DNA from: an uncultured Lentisphaeraceae bacterium
Lineage (GTDB): Bacteria; Verrucomicrobiota; Kiritimatiellia; RFP12; DVOR01
DNA length: 27,749 nt
Direction: 5' to 3'
NCBI GenBank assembly: GCA_937892925.1
Contig: CALBHX010000044.1
Coordinates: 1-27,749, forward strand
The notes beneath the pieces were generated by a model. It searched no databases. It was not told where the DNA came from and was given only the letters and a program-made list of their open reading frames with translations. Position 1 is the stretch's first letter. Every line of letters starts with the position of its first letter. This document shows, in pieces, positions 1 to 8,312 of the stretch. A program made the position numbers and the translations under genes.

Positions 1-29
1 GGTAATACCCGGGAAAACTTAAGAAAACC

Positions 30-944
30 ATGCGCGATCTGGTCATTTTGGGCAGCGGCCCGGCAGGGTGCACGGCCGCTTTGTATGCCGCACGAGCCGG
101 CTTTTCACCGCTCGTCTTGGAAGGAATGCAACCCGGCGGGCAACTGACTCAAACAACTGACGTGGAAAACTTCCCCGGATTCGAACAGGCGGTCAACGGG
201 TATGAGCTGGTGCTCTCCATGCGGCGTCAGGCCGAACGGTTTGGCGCTCAGTTTGAGATGGATGAATGTACCGGGGCGGACTTCTCCTGCAACGTAAAAC
301 GACTTGAAACCGTAGTCGCTGGAGTTCTCGAAGCGCGTGCAGTTATTGTAGCCACAGGAGCCTCTGCACGTTGGCTTGGCTTAGAGAGCGAAAAAGCGCT
401 CTTGGGGCATGGCGTTTCTGGCTGTGCAACGTGTGATGGCGCTTTTTTCCGGGGGCAGGCGGTTGCTGTTGTAGGTGGGGGCGACACGGCCTGTGAGGAC
501 GCGTTGTTTTTAGCTAAATTGTGTTCAAAGGTTATTCTGATTCATCGGCGTAACGCGCTGCGTGCCAGCAAGGTTATGGCTGACCGTGTATTAGCCTCTC
601 CAAAAATTGAACCCATATGGAACAGTGAAATAGCGGAGATCCTGGATCCCGCGCAGGGGCATGTCCAAGCTGTCCGGCTCCGCGACACCCATTCAGGAAC
701 CCTGCGAGATCTCCCTGTGAATGCCGTTTTTATCGCCATTGGGCATCAACCCAACACGGCGTTCTTGCGGGGAGCGTTACCCCTGACTCCTCAGGGCTAC
801 ATCATAACTTCCGGTGTTAAGACTTCGGCGCCAGGCGTTTTTGCCGCTGGAGATGTACAAGACCCAGCTTATAAACAAGCCGTCATTGCAGCAGGTTCGG
901 GAGCGATGGCCGCATTGGAGGCTGAACGTTATTTGCTGCAATAA
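30..944 (+). CDS. trxB: Thioredoxin-disulfide reductase
   Basis: This FAD enzyme passes electrons from NADPH to thioredoxin in the cytoplasm. The 304-residue protein, slightly shorter than the usual 310-320, shows every expected element. The FAD-binding GSGPAG is at residues 8-13, the redox-active CATC at 132-135, the NADPH-binding GGGDTA at 149-154, the HRR..R patch at 172-179 that reads the 2'-phosphate of NADPH, and the second FAD motif AAGDV at 272-276. The CATC spacing is that of low-molecular-weight bacterial TrxB rather than of AhpF or ferredoxin-dependent forms. The start is the first ATG, with only a weak purine-rich stretch upstream. No thioredoxin gene is visible, so any trxA lies elsewhere or left of the window. 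The call is very secure. Confidence 0.96.
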   Translation: MRDLVILGSGPAGCTAALYAARAGFSPLVLEGMQPGGQLTQTTDVENFPGFEQAVNGYELVLSMRRQAERFGAQFEMDECTGADFSCNVKRLETVVAGVLEARAVIVATGASARWLGLESEKALLGHGVSGCATCDGAFFRGQAVAVVGGGDTACEDALFLAKLCSKVILIHRRNALRASKVMADRVLASPKIEPIWNSEIAEILDPAQGHVQAVRLRDTHSGTLRDLPVNAVFIAIGHQPNTAFLRGALPLTPQGYIITSGVKTSAPGVFAAGDVQDPAYKQAVIAAGSGAMAALEAERYLLQ

Positions 945-1019
945 AATGCAAGCTCGCGCGCACGTGAACACAATGCCAAGGGGAAAACCTCCCCCTGCCG
1001 CATCCATGCGTCCTGTTTT

Positions 1020-1028
1020 TGATATCCT
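1020..1028 (+). promoter_or_regulatory. Candidate extended -10 promoter for the sulfatase operon
   Basis: TGA followed by TATCCT lies 21 nt before the chosen ATG, with no convincing -35 box. A start of transcription about 7 nt downstream would give a leader of roughly 15 nt that still contains the AAAGGA ribosome site. The 105-nt gap after trxB also holds a short G4/C4 inverted repeat (about 980-994) without a T tract. Confidence 0.4.
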
Positions 1029-1049
1029 GTGAGACGAAAGGAACCCGTC

Positions 1050-2738
1050 ATGACAAACCGTAGAGATTTTCTGAAAACCGCCGGATGCGGATTGGCTTTT
1101 GCCGCAGCAGCTTCCGCACCGCGTATTACCCGGGCAGGGCAATCGCAGAAAAAACGTCCGAATATCCTGTTTATCATGACGGACGATCATGCTGCACACG
1201 CGATCAGCGCTTATGGCTCACGAATTAATCGAACTCCCAACATGGATCGGTTGGCAGCCGAGGGGGCTCTTTTCCAAGATGTGTTTGTCACAAACTCTAT
1301 CTGCACACCTTCCCGTGCCTGTATTCTAACAGGAATGTACAGCTGTAAGAATGGTGTTCCAGTATTTAATGACATTTCACCAAAAATCAAAACAGTCGGG
1401 GGAACACTGCGGGATGCCGGCTACTACACCGCTCTGATCGGTAAATGGCATATGGGTGGTCCAAAAACCGTCCGAAATGATGATTGGGATCGATGGGCAA
1501 TCTATCAAAACCAAGGCGTCTACTTTAATCCGTACTTTTTTACCACGACGGAGAAGTGCCCGTTTGGCTTGGAAAGCCATCTAAAGAAAGGTATTCTGCG
1601 ATTCCCAGGGGAATACGCATCTGAGAATATCACCCGCGTAACACAGTGCGTGATTGACGAGGCATTAGCTAACGACAAACCCTTTTTCGTTATGATGCTG
1701 CACAAGGCTCCACACCGGAACTGGATCCCAAGCGAGAAGTACAAAAAAGTCTTCCGCTCCAAAACATTGGCGGATATCCCCTGCCCAGAAACCCTGTTTG
1801 ACGACTATGCCGGGCGAGCTTCGCCCATCAAGCATACACGCATGACGCTGGAACACCACATGCGAATTGAGGAGGACTTAAAGCTTACGGAATACTTTTC
1901 GGAAGGCGGGGTATTTCCTGGAGTAGATCCGGAGCAGTACAAGACAGGGGAATCCAAGAATCGTTGGCCAAAGGAACTGCGTGATCAGCCGGCATTATCC
2001 GATGAAGAACGAGAGCGCCGCCGCAAGGAACGTATTAAACTTTCCTATTTGCGGTATATGCAAGACTACTTGGCATGTGTTCAAAGTGTAGATGACAGCG
2101 TTGGCGACATGTTAGCTTACCTGAAACAAAAAGGAATCGATCAAGACACGCTTGTAGTCTACACGGCAGACCAAGGCTTTTTCCTTGGCGATCACGGCCT
2201 CTATGACAAACGTTTCATGATGGAGGAGACGCTCAAGATGCCGTTCCTGATTCGGTGGCCAAGCACCGTCAAACCCGGCACCGTAAACACCGACATCATC
2301 ACGAACGTTGACTTTGCAGCCTTCTTTGCTGACGTGGCAAACGTGCCCCAGCCGGCCAATTGGCAAGGGCGCAGTTTCTTGCCAAACATCACCACCGGAA
2401 CCCCAAAGGACTGGCGGAGAAGTTTCTATTATCGGTACTACATTCAGGGCGGAGAACATGGCACACCGGCGCATTACGGCGTCCGGACAGCACGCTACAA
2501 GCTCATTTGTTACTACAAAGTAGACGAATGGGAACTGTTTGACCTGAAAACTGATCCGGAAGAGCTCAATAATCTTTATGGGAAACCTGCCTACGCAGGC
2601 GTTACCGAGGCGCTCAAAAATGAGTTATTCCGCTTGAAGGCCGCAGTCGGAGATTCCGATCAATACTACAACTGTGGAGAATATGGCGGGCAAATTGAGC
2701 CCCCGTTATCAACAAACGCTGCAAATATCTTTGAGTAA
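1050..2738 (+). CDS. Secreted type I (formylglycine) sulfatase, family S1
   Basis: This enzyme hydrolyses sulfate esters, probably on sulfated polysaccharide. It begins with a twin-arginine leader (RRDFLK at residues 3-8, then an Ala-rich stretch), so it should be exported folded. The metal-binding DD pair is at residues 45-46. The sulfatase signature C-T-P-S-R begins at Cys85, the residue converted to formylglycine by a maturase. A second metal site, ADQG near 373-376, is followed by a typical GDHGLYDK stretch. The 562-residue length is normal for the iduronate/choline-sulfatase-like branch. I chose ATG 1050 over GTG 1029 because AAAGGA sits 8 nt upstream and the Tat leader starts there. No maturase gene is nearby. 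The exact S1 subfamily and substrate cannot be read from the sequence. Confidence 0.93.
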   Translation: MTNRRDFLKTAGCGLAFAAAASAPRITRAGQSQKKRPNILFIMTDDHAAHAISAYGSRINRTPNMDRLAAEGALFQDVFVTNSICTPSRACILTGMYSCKNGVPVFNDISPKIKTVGGTLRDAGYYTALIGKWHMGGPKTVRNDDWDRWAIYQNQGVYFNPYFFTTTEKCPFGLESHLKKGILRFPGEYASENITRVTQCVIDEALANDKPFFVMMLHKAPHRNWIPSEKYKKVFRSKTLADIPCPETLFDDYAGRASPIKHTRMTLEHHMRIEEDLKLTEYFSEGGVFPGVDPEQYKTGESKNRWPKELRDQPALSDEERERRRKERIKLSYLRYMQDYLACVQSVDDSVGDMLAYLKQKGIDQDTLVVYTADQGFFLGDHGLYDKRFMMEETLKMPFLIRWPSTVKPGTVNTDIITNVDFAAFFADVANVPQPANWQGRSFLPNITTGTPKDWRRSFYYRYYIQGGEHGTPAHYGVRTARYKLICYYKVDEWELFDLKTDPEELNNLYGKPAYAGVTEALKNELFRLKAAVGDSDQYYNCGEYGGQIEPPLSTNAANIFE

Positions 2739-2753
2739 AAGGAGGGTAAGACC

Positions 2754-3437
2754 ATGCTGACCGAGTATACCATCAACAAGGTGACCAAACTTCCTGACTT
2801 CAATCCGGAGGATCCGATCTGGGCGAAAGCAGAGGCAGGAGAATATGCCTATTGGCATGAAAAGAGTTCTGCGCATCATCCCAAAACGGTTCTTCGGGCA
2901 TTGCACGATGGGGCGGACATCATGTTTTATTGGCAAGTCTCCGATCAATATGTCCGGATCGTCCACACGGCACTTAACTCCATGGTGTGCGAAGATGCTT
3001 GCGTAGAAGCATTCCTTCAGCCACTCAAAATCGAAAAGGGATACATCAACCTTGAGATCAACGCCGGAGGATGCATCCATTCTTCACATATCCGGAATTG
3101 GACACGGGCGCCCGGGGGATTTGCAGACTTTGAGTACATCTCAAAAGATGCGATCCGCAAGTTAACGGCAAAAGGAAATCTGCCGCAAATCATTGATCCT
3201 GAGACACCCGTTCCCACCGACTGGTGGATGATTGTGCGGATCCCCCATTCCTATCTGGAGGGAATTTTCGGCCCGCTGGGGGATCTCTCTGGACAAACCT
3301 GGCAAGGTAATTTCTGCAAATGCGCGGATTGTTCAAGCCGCCCACACTGGGGAACACTGCTTCCGCAAAGCCCAGAATTGAACTTCCATGTACCAAAATA
3401 CTTCAGCCCCATTCATTTTGCCAAAGAGGTAAAGTAA
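2754..3437 (+). CDS. CBM9-like carbohydrate-binding protein
   Basis: The 227-residue protein resembles the family-9 carbohydrate-binding-module-like domain found beside glycosidases and sulfatases in many PVC and Bacteroidota genomes. Visible features are an early DPIW segment, a central beta-rich part with EAFL and YINLEINAGG (residues about 83-107), and the characteristic ending with GNFCKCAD and HWGTLLP. A strong AAAGGAGG ribosome site sits between the sulfatase stop and this ATG 15 nt later, so the two are almost certainly one transcript. No signal peptide is visible although its partner is exported by Tat. It either acts in the cytoplasm or is carried out some other way. It probably binds a sugar released by or offered to the sulfatase; that role is inferred from pairing only. 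Confidence 0.75.
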   Translation: MLTEYTINKVTKLPDFNPEDPIWAKAEAGEYAYWHEKSSAHHPKTVLRALHDGADIMFYWQVSDQYVRIVHTALNSMVCEDACVEAFLQPLKIEKGYINLEINAGGCIHSSHIRNWTRAPGGFADFEYISKDAIRKLTAKGNLPQIIDPETPVPTDWWMIVRIPHSYLEGIFGPLGDLSGQTWQGNFCKCADCSSRPHWGTLLPQSPELNFHVPKYFSPIHFAKEVK

Positions 3438-3446
3438 TCACACTCT

Positions 3447-3477
3447 CCCCGCCGTAGCAACGGCGGGGTTCTGTTTT
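3447..3477 (+). terminator. Rho-independent terminator of the sulfatase operon
   Basis: A perfect 9-bp stem, CCCCGCCGT pairing with ACGGCGGGG, encloses the loop AGCA and is followed by TTCTGTTTT. It begins 9 nt after the stop codon of the CBM9-like gene. Confidence 0.93.
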
Positions 3478-3524
3478 CCAGATACTCACCATTCTATACG
3501 CCACACCCTAAGAAGCCTGTGAAT

Positions 3525-4775
3525 ATGTATGACCTTGTCATTTTGAATGTGTTACACAGAGGAAATCGAGTAGATGTAGCCATTCAAGGTTCCATTTTCG
3601 CAGCCGTAGAACCTGCAGGCACTTTAATTCAAGCTTCATCCAAAATGCGTTGGGATGGGGCGAACTATTTGATTCGCCCCCCCTTTTATAATACACATAC
3701 GCATCAGGCTATGACCCTTTTTCGAGGAACAGGTGATGATTGTTCTCTGATGGACTGGTTATCGCATCACATCTGGCCGCGAGAAAATCGATTGACCCCG
3801 GAAGCTGTTTATGCCGGAACGCGTCTGGCCATTGTGGAAGGACTTCATTCAGGATGCGTTGGATTCAACGATATGTATTTTCACCAACCGCAAACCATTC
3901 GCGCAGCGTGGGAAATGGGGGTACGTGCCCAAATCGGGTTGGTATTCATGAATCAAGTGTCGGAACACATTGAAAACGAAGCGACCCTCGCACTACGGGA
4001 CACTTTACCCGATACTATTCATCTGACGCTTGCACCTCATGCCATATATACAACCACGCCGGCCCTTCTTCATGATCTATCGCAAAAAGCCGATAAGTTT
4101 GCATTGCCAATTCACATTCACGCGGCAGAAAGTTTAGCCGAACACAAACAGGCAAACGCTTTTGGCTTCTCATCACCTGTAACCTACTTGAAGTCTTGTG
4201 GAATATTACGCCCTGGAACGATTCTGGCACACGCCTGCCACCTTTCAGATGCAGACCGCGATCTTTTGGCCTCCAACAACGTCATCATAGCGCATTGCCC
4301 GCAATCAAATCAAAAATTGGCCTCCGGCACATTTGAATGGGAAAAAGCCGCAAAAGCTGGAATTTCCATAACCGTTGGAACTGATGGCGCCGCCTCCAAT
4401 AACGGATTGTCTATGATTGCCGAAACCAAAGCCGCAGCTTTAACCGCACGTATTGCTTCTGCATCGCCGGAGGCGCTTCCCTTTGAAGCTTTGGATGCCG
4501 CCGTAACCTCCGTTGCCGCGCAAGCCCTTGGATTTCCTAACGCCGGGCGCATTGCCCCTGGGGCAGATGCAGATCTAATCTTGGTGGATTTACGAACACC
4601 GCCTTTTGCCTGCGGAGGGAATGCGGACGTTAACTTCATCTATGCGGCAGACAGTGCGAGCGTAGATACCGTTCTCTGTGCGGGGAAAATCCTCATGCGG
4701 CATCGACACATCGCAGGAGAGGGCAGAATTCAGGAAGCCGCACATCAAGCAGCTGAAGCACTCCGCCATACGTAA
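3525..4775 (+). CDS. TRZ/ATZ-type amidohydrolase, probable MTA/SAH-type deaminase
   Basis: A metal-dependent hydrolase of the cytosine deaminase-like branch. The metal ligands are in place: THTH near residues 57-60, HIHAAES with His199 and Glu202, the third His region LAHACHLS, AHCPQSN near 257-263, and the metal Asp in GTDGAASN near 286-293. The set and spacing resemble 5'-methylthioadenosine/S-adenosylhomocysteine deaminases, which remove ammonia from the adenine ring. Guanine- or triazine-type substrates cannot be excluded. I chose ATG 3525 rather than the in-frame GTG 3519 because AAGAAG is then 9 nt upstream; the protein is 416 residues. It is transcribed alone after the sulfatase terminator and converges on murA, with 15 nt between the stops and no terminator visible. 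Confidence 0.85.
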   Translation: MYDLVILNVLHRGNRVDVAIQGSIFAAVEPAGTLIQASSKMRWDGANYLIRPPFYNTHTHQAMTLFRGTGDDCSLMDWLSHHIWPRENRLTPEAVYAGTRLAIVEGLHSGCVGFNDMYFHQPQTIRAAWEMGVRAQIGLVFMNQVSEHIENEATLALRDTLPDTIHLTLAPHAIYTTTPALLHDLSQKADKFALPIHIHAAESLAEHKQANAFGFSSPVTYLKSCGILRPGTILAHACHLSDADRDLLASNNVIIAHCPQSNQKLASGTFEWEKAAKAGISITVGTDGAASNNGLSMIAETKAAALTARIASASPEALPFEALDAAVTSVAAQALGFPNAGRIAPGADADLILVDLRTPPFACGGNADVNFIYAADSASVDTVLCAGKILMRHRHIAGEGRIQEAAHQAAEALRHT

Positions 4776-4790
4776 CCACGAAAGGCCACT

Positions 4791-6086
4791 TTAGGCACGG
4801 CGGATAACTGCACCCAATGCACTGAGATGAGTCTCTACCGACTCATAGCCTCGGTCAATCGATTCAGCATTATGAATTACGGTTGTGCCGTGAGCGCAAA
4901 GCGCCGCGATAATGAGTGCCATACCTGCGCGAATATCAGGACTTGACACCACACTTCCCTGAAGCCGTGTCGGGCCTGTAATCACAGCTCTATGCGGATC
5001 GCACTGGACGATTTTTGCACCCATTCCAATCAGATGATCCACAAAATACAACCGACTTTCAAACATCTTCTCAAAGAAAAGTTCTGTTCCTCGTGTTTGC
5101 GTGGCCAACACAATAAGAACACTCTGCAGATCAGACGGCAAGGCTGGCCACGGGCCATCCTCAATCTTCGGAATCGCCGCGCCAAGATCATAGGCCGTCC
5201 GTAACTTCTGCTTGGCCGGCAGCTTCAATGTTCCAGTTTCATCAACCGACCAACGCACCCCAAACTTCTTGAATGTAGGCTCTAGGATTGCCATCTCCTC
5301 CGGTTCCACGCCCTTGAGCGAGAGCGCACCCCCAGTAACCGCCGCTGCAACAAGATAGCTGGCAGCTTCAATCACATCACCTTTCACACGGAATGTTCCA
5401 CCGTGTAAACATGGCACACCGGTAATTACCAGTCGATTTGTACCCATGCCGCTGATTTGCGCCCCCATTCCACACAACATCTCACAAAGATTCTGAACAT
5501 GTGGCTCACAAGCGGTATTGTAAAGCGTTGTAACTCCGCGTGCCGTAACCGCTGCCATAACCAGATTCTCTGTGGCCATAACAGACGCCTCATCCAACAT
5601 AAAGAAGGTTCCCGAGAACCCCTCCGGGGCTCTCATGGAAATACTTCCCATACTGCTGGGCTTCCCGCGTGCCCCCAAGGCATGAAGCCCATTGATGTGC
5701 GTGTCCAACCGCCGCCGGCCAATACTGTCCCCACCCGGAGCTGCCCGCAAACGAACTTTCCCTTTACGGGCGAGTAATGGGCCAACAAACAGGAATGACG
5801 TGCGAATAAGCGAACAGATATCTTCCGGAAGAATCGGATCAGCCTTTAAATTCCCTGCATCGCAAACTAAGCGATGTTCTGCAAGTGATCCGGAAACCTT
5901 CACTCCAAGCGCTTCCAACCCCTTCACCATCACCCGAACATCGGCAATATCCGGAACATTCTCAAGGGTAACCGGCTCTGAAGCGAGCAGCACTGCCGCC
6001 AACATCGGTAACGCGGCGTTCTTATTTCCCGGCACTTGATGAACTCCGGAAATAGGCTTTCCGCCTTCAATAATGAATCGCGACAT
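4791..6086 (-). CDS. murA: UDP-N-acetylglucosamine 1-carboxyvinyltransferase with Asp in place of the catalytic Cys
   Basis: MurA transfers enolpyruvate from PEP to UDP-GlcNAc, the first committed step of peptidoglycan synthesis in the cytoplasm. The 431-residue protein has the N-terminal GNKNAALPML motif (residues 20-29), an Arg-containing active-site loop, the LPSDLQ segment and a DIRAGMAL segment near the C-terminus, as in E. coli MurA. In the loop PGG-x-S-I-G-R-R, x is Asp120 (GAC, plus-strand 5727-5729), where most bacteria have Cys115. Cys-to-Asp MurA enzymes are known from mycobacteria and chlamydiae, stay active and resist fosfomycin. It is the last gene of the resB-ccsA-UDG-murA operon, 19 nt after the UDG stop, with GGGGGAG as ribosome site 6 nt before the ATG. 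Confidence 0.96.
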   Translation of the reverse strand: MSRFIIEGGKPISGVHQVPGNKNAALPMLAAVLLASEPVTLENVPDIADVRVMVKGLEALGVKVSGSLAEHRLVCDAGNLKADPILPEDICSLIRTSFLFVGPLLARKGKVRLRAAPGGDSIGRRRLDTHINGLHALGARGKPSSMGSISMRAPEGFSGTFFMLDEASVMATENLVMAAVTARGVTTLYNTACEPHVQNLCEMLCGMGAQISGMGTNRLVITGVPCLHGGTFRVKGDVIEAASYLVAAAVTGGALSLKGVEPEEMAILEPTFKKFGVRWSVDETGTLKLPAKQKLRTAYDLGAAIPKIEDGPWPALPSDLQSVLIVLATQTRGTELFFEKMFESRLYFVDHLIGMGAKIVQCDPHRAVITGPTRLQGSVVSSPDIRAGMALIIAALCAHGTTVIHNAESIDRGYESVETHLSALGAVIRRA

Positions 6087-6105
6087 TTTGTTCTCCCCCT
6101 CAGCG

Positions 6106-6918
6106 TTAGACTTGAAGCCGAACTCTAAGCGCCTGCAGAACTCGCCAATTTTCCTGCTTCATTGGAACCGAAAGTGCTTCGCCCGCCAAAATTAAACGCA
6201 TGGGATGATGCAGCGTCACCATAGGCACATTCCCCTCAAATACATGCCACAGGCCTATCGTTCCAGCCATGGCTCGCTCCCCCGGACAAAGTGTTTGCGC
6301 AGCCACAGGCCCCAACAACACGATTGCCCTAGGGTTGACGGCCTGTAATTCCTTTCGAAGCAGCTTGGCGCATGTGGAAAGCGCCGTTACATCCGCCTTC
6401 CCTCGCGGAATGCCGCACTTCAATGCTGGCGTGATATATAACGACTCCGGTTTCAATCCAATCGCCGCCATCATTTTGTCAAGTAAAGCCCCTGCTTCAC
6501 CTTCCAAGTGAGACCCCACCGCAGGCGGCGTATCGCCAAGCAGGCAGGGGCCGTTCACAATGGCTACCGGCGGATTATACACATTCCCACGACTTCCAAA
6601 GCGAGCATTACCCGCATAGCAACAGGCTCGACACGTCGCGAACGCTTCGTTTACCAGCTGCATGACATGTTGACGGTCATCCGGTGTTTCTATCCGTCCG
6701 CTTCCAGACGGCTGCACCTCATTCGGTTGCGGAATCTGCGGCAAACCTGCGAGCCGCCGTTCAGATGCCGCAGCAGGCAAAGGCGCACAGAACTTCGCCC
6801 ACACATGCGGATCCAGTGACACCAGCTTCATACCATTCTCCCGCAGAAGTGTTACTGCGGCAATCGCATCATCAAGCACCTGAACGATCGGATTCTCACT
6901 GAAATCAGATACCGGCAT
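6106..6918 (-). CDS. Family-4-like uracil-DNA glycosylase with divergent motif A
   Basis: This is a 4Fe-4S uracil-DNA glycosylase homologue, expected to remove uracil from DNA in base-excision repair. The four cluster cysteines are at residues 96, 99, 168 and 183, with spacing (3, 69, 15) almost identical to characterised family-4 enzymes. Residues 136-147 (GSHLEGEAGALL) match the conserved stretch after motif A, and LHHPMRLI near 236 matches the motif B region, which usually reads HP. Motif A itself, normally GEAPG, is replaced by NGPCL at 122-126, so activity is uncertain. About 80 N-terminal residues precede the domain, as in many bacterial members. The gene overlaps the 3' end of ccsA by 14 nt and precedes murA, so it is part of that operon. 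Confidence 0.83.
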   Translation of the reverse strand: MPVSDFSENPIVQVLDDAIAAVTLLRENGMKLVSLDPHVWAKFCAPLPAAASERRLAGLPQIPQPNEVQPSGSGRIETPDDRQHVMQLVNEAFATCRACCYAGNARFGSRGNVYNPPVAIVNGPCLLGDTPPAVGSHLEGEAGALLDKMMAAIGLKPESLYITPALKCGIPRGKADVTALSTCAKLLRKELQAVNPRAIVLLGPVAAQTLCPGERAMAGTIGLWHVFEGNVPMVTLHHPMRLILAGEALSVPMKQENWRVLQALRVRLQV

Positions 6919-7633
6919 AACTGTGCATCCCCGGGAAAAGCTTGGAAAGATTGATCCACGTCACCGTCAACACAATGGCCAATAGGCCGAGCCCCAATAG
7001 AACCTTGCGTGCGAAATGTCGGCGCGGGAGATGCAGGCACGCCACATAAATCAACCACGTAGCCAGCGACCATTGTTCTTTCGGATCCAACTGCCAATAG
7101 GCGCCCCACGCCTCATTGCCCCAAACTGACCCCAGCGTCAACGCCAACGTCAACAAACAAAAACCCCACATCAAATTCCGTTCTGACGCCCGCTCATGCT
7201 TCCCGCACGCCAAAACAAATGCTCGCGCCAGTAACGCATAAGCCGCCATATACCCCAACACATGCGGAACAAAGAACGGACTTTGCAATGCCGGGGGCAA
7301 CGGCACCATCTGTGCTGAAAATACAAACGCCAACGGAAACGCAACCAATAGACCCAGGCAGGCATCCAACCGCGTTGTATCCAACCCCTCCCGCAGCCGC
7401 GTCCACCAAGTTCCCATGACCAACAGAGGCGGCAGCCAAAGAAACGCCTCGAAAAGATTACGCATCGGCGGATGCCCTGCCACATACCAACGCAAGACCA
7501 AGCTCGCCACACCCAACGGGAAAACCAATCGCCACGCCCACACCCGAAACGACCGAGGAAGCAACACCCCAAATGCCGCGAACAATACCTGCGTATTCAG
7601 CAGCCACCCCAACGCGTCCGTCTTAACCGTCAT
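6905..7633 (-). CDS. ccsA: Cytochrome c biogenesis protein CcsA (ResC)
   Basis: CcsA is the heme-handling integral membrane subunit of system II cytochrome c maturation. It works with ResB to present heme to apocytochrome c outside the membrane. The 242-residue, multi-helix protein carries the tryptophan-rich heme domain WGNEAWGAYWQLDPKE at residues 171-186, flanked by the conserved histidines His124 (before the domain) and His237 (in GMHSYA near the C-terminus), and another His in CLHL at 201. The usual Trp before DPKE is Leu here. Its start overlaps the resB stop by 4 nt (ATGA) and its end overlaps the UDG start, so translation is probably coupled along the operon. No c-type cytochrome gene is in the window. 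Confidence 0.92.
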   Translation of the reverse strand: MTVKTDALGWLLNTQVLFAAFGVLLPRSFRVWAWRLVFPLGVASLVLRWYVAGHPPMRNLFEAFLWLPPLLVMGTWWTRLREGLDTTRLDACLGLLVAFPLAFVFSAQMVPLPPALQSPFFVPHVLGYMAAYALLARAFVLACGKHERASERNLMWGFCLLTLALTLGSVWGNEAWGAYWQLDPKEQWSLATWLIYVACLHLPRRHFARKVLLGLGLLAIVLTVTWINLSKLFPGMHSYAGI

Positions 7634-8277
7634 GCCTGCTTCTCCACGCGGAGCGCCGCCAAAACAGATGCCGTCACCAACAGACCAAACCCCGCAAAAA
7701 CAATCGAAGCTCCCGGATCTTTCCGCACAAGTAATTCCGTCTGCAATACCTCACGTCCATACGGATCCATCCCCTTGGAATATGACATCTGGTAGTATGT
7801 AAACCCCTTCCGCCGCACAGGATGATTCACCGACACTTCCCGCTCACCCTCCGGGAAAAAGAGCTGCGTACGGTATTGGCTCGGCATTCCGGAGGGATAC
7901 CGCTCAATGTCAAAATGTTTAAGCGTTACACGATCCCCTCCGACAATCCGCTGCTTAAACTCCATCGGTGCTATAGGTGAATCCACCAGACCAACCCGAC
8001 TCTCCGAAGCATACCCCGCCGTAATACCTCCTCCAATTCCCACACAAAGTGCCCCAAGATGAAAACAAGCGCTCACCCACCGGTGTTTCCAACACGCCCG
8101 CAGCGTTACCCCCGCCAGCGCCACAAGCAAGACCCACACAACCCCATCAAACACAGATGTCCGCAGCACCCCATGCGTAGCCGGGAAGGCTAATACCACA
8201 CATCCTGCCGCAAGCATAAGCACCACAACCGTAACCGCCACCCGCAAGGAAAAATATTTTTTCAACGAAAAATCCAT
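7630..8277 (-). CDS. resB: ResB-like cytochrome c biogenesis protein (short form)
   Basis: The partner of CcsA in system II cytochrome c maturation. The 215 residues hold three N-terminal membrane helices (about 11-31, 44-60, 70-88, the last containing His73), a periplasmic domain at 90-188 and a final helix at 190-208. The periplasmic part shows the ResB pattern: FDIERYPSG near 122-130, then VNHP near 150-153, then KGFTYYQ near 157-163. Classic ResB proteins are 400-550 residues, so this is a compact version, as seen in several anaerobic or PVC bacteria. It is the first gene of the four-gene minus-strand operon. There is no Shine-Dalgarno site: the -10 box ends 6 nt before the ATG, implying a leaderless message. 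Confidence 0.87.
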   Translation of the reverse strand: MDFSLKKYFSLRVAVTVVVLMLAAGCVVLAFPATHGVLRTSVFDGVVWVLLVALAGVTLRACWKHRWVSACFHLGALCVGIGGGITAGYASESRVGLVDSPIAPMEFKQRIVGGDRVTLKHFDIERYPSGMPSQYRTQLFFPEGEREVSVNHPVRRKGFTYYQMSYSKGMDPYGREVLQTELLVRKDPGASIVFAGFGLLVTASVLAALRVEKQA

Positions 8278-8283
8278 GTTGGC

Positions 8284-8292
8284 ATTATATCA
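8284..8292 (-). promoter_or_regulatory. Extended -10 promoter of the resB-ccsA-UDG-murA operon
   Basis: On the minus strand TGA is followed by a perfect TATAAT; the -35 region (about 8307-8312, TGTTTG) is weak. The expected first transcribed base coincides with the A of the resB start codon. Confidence 0.65.
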
Positions 8293-8312
8293 AAAGGCAC
8301 TTGCTCCAAACA

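Noticed and set aside
777..1199. A 140-codon minus-strand open frame across the trxB/sulfatase junction.
   Set aside because: It overlaps the ends of two secure genes and their intergenic gap and has no recognisable feature.
5692..6039. A 115-codon plus-strand frame inside murA.
   Set aside because: Antisense shadow of a strongly conserved gene; no start signals.
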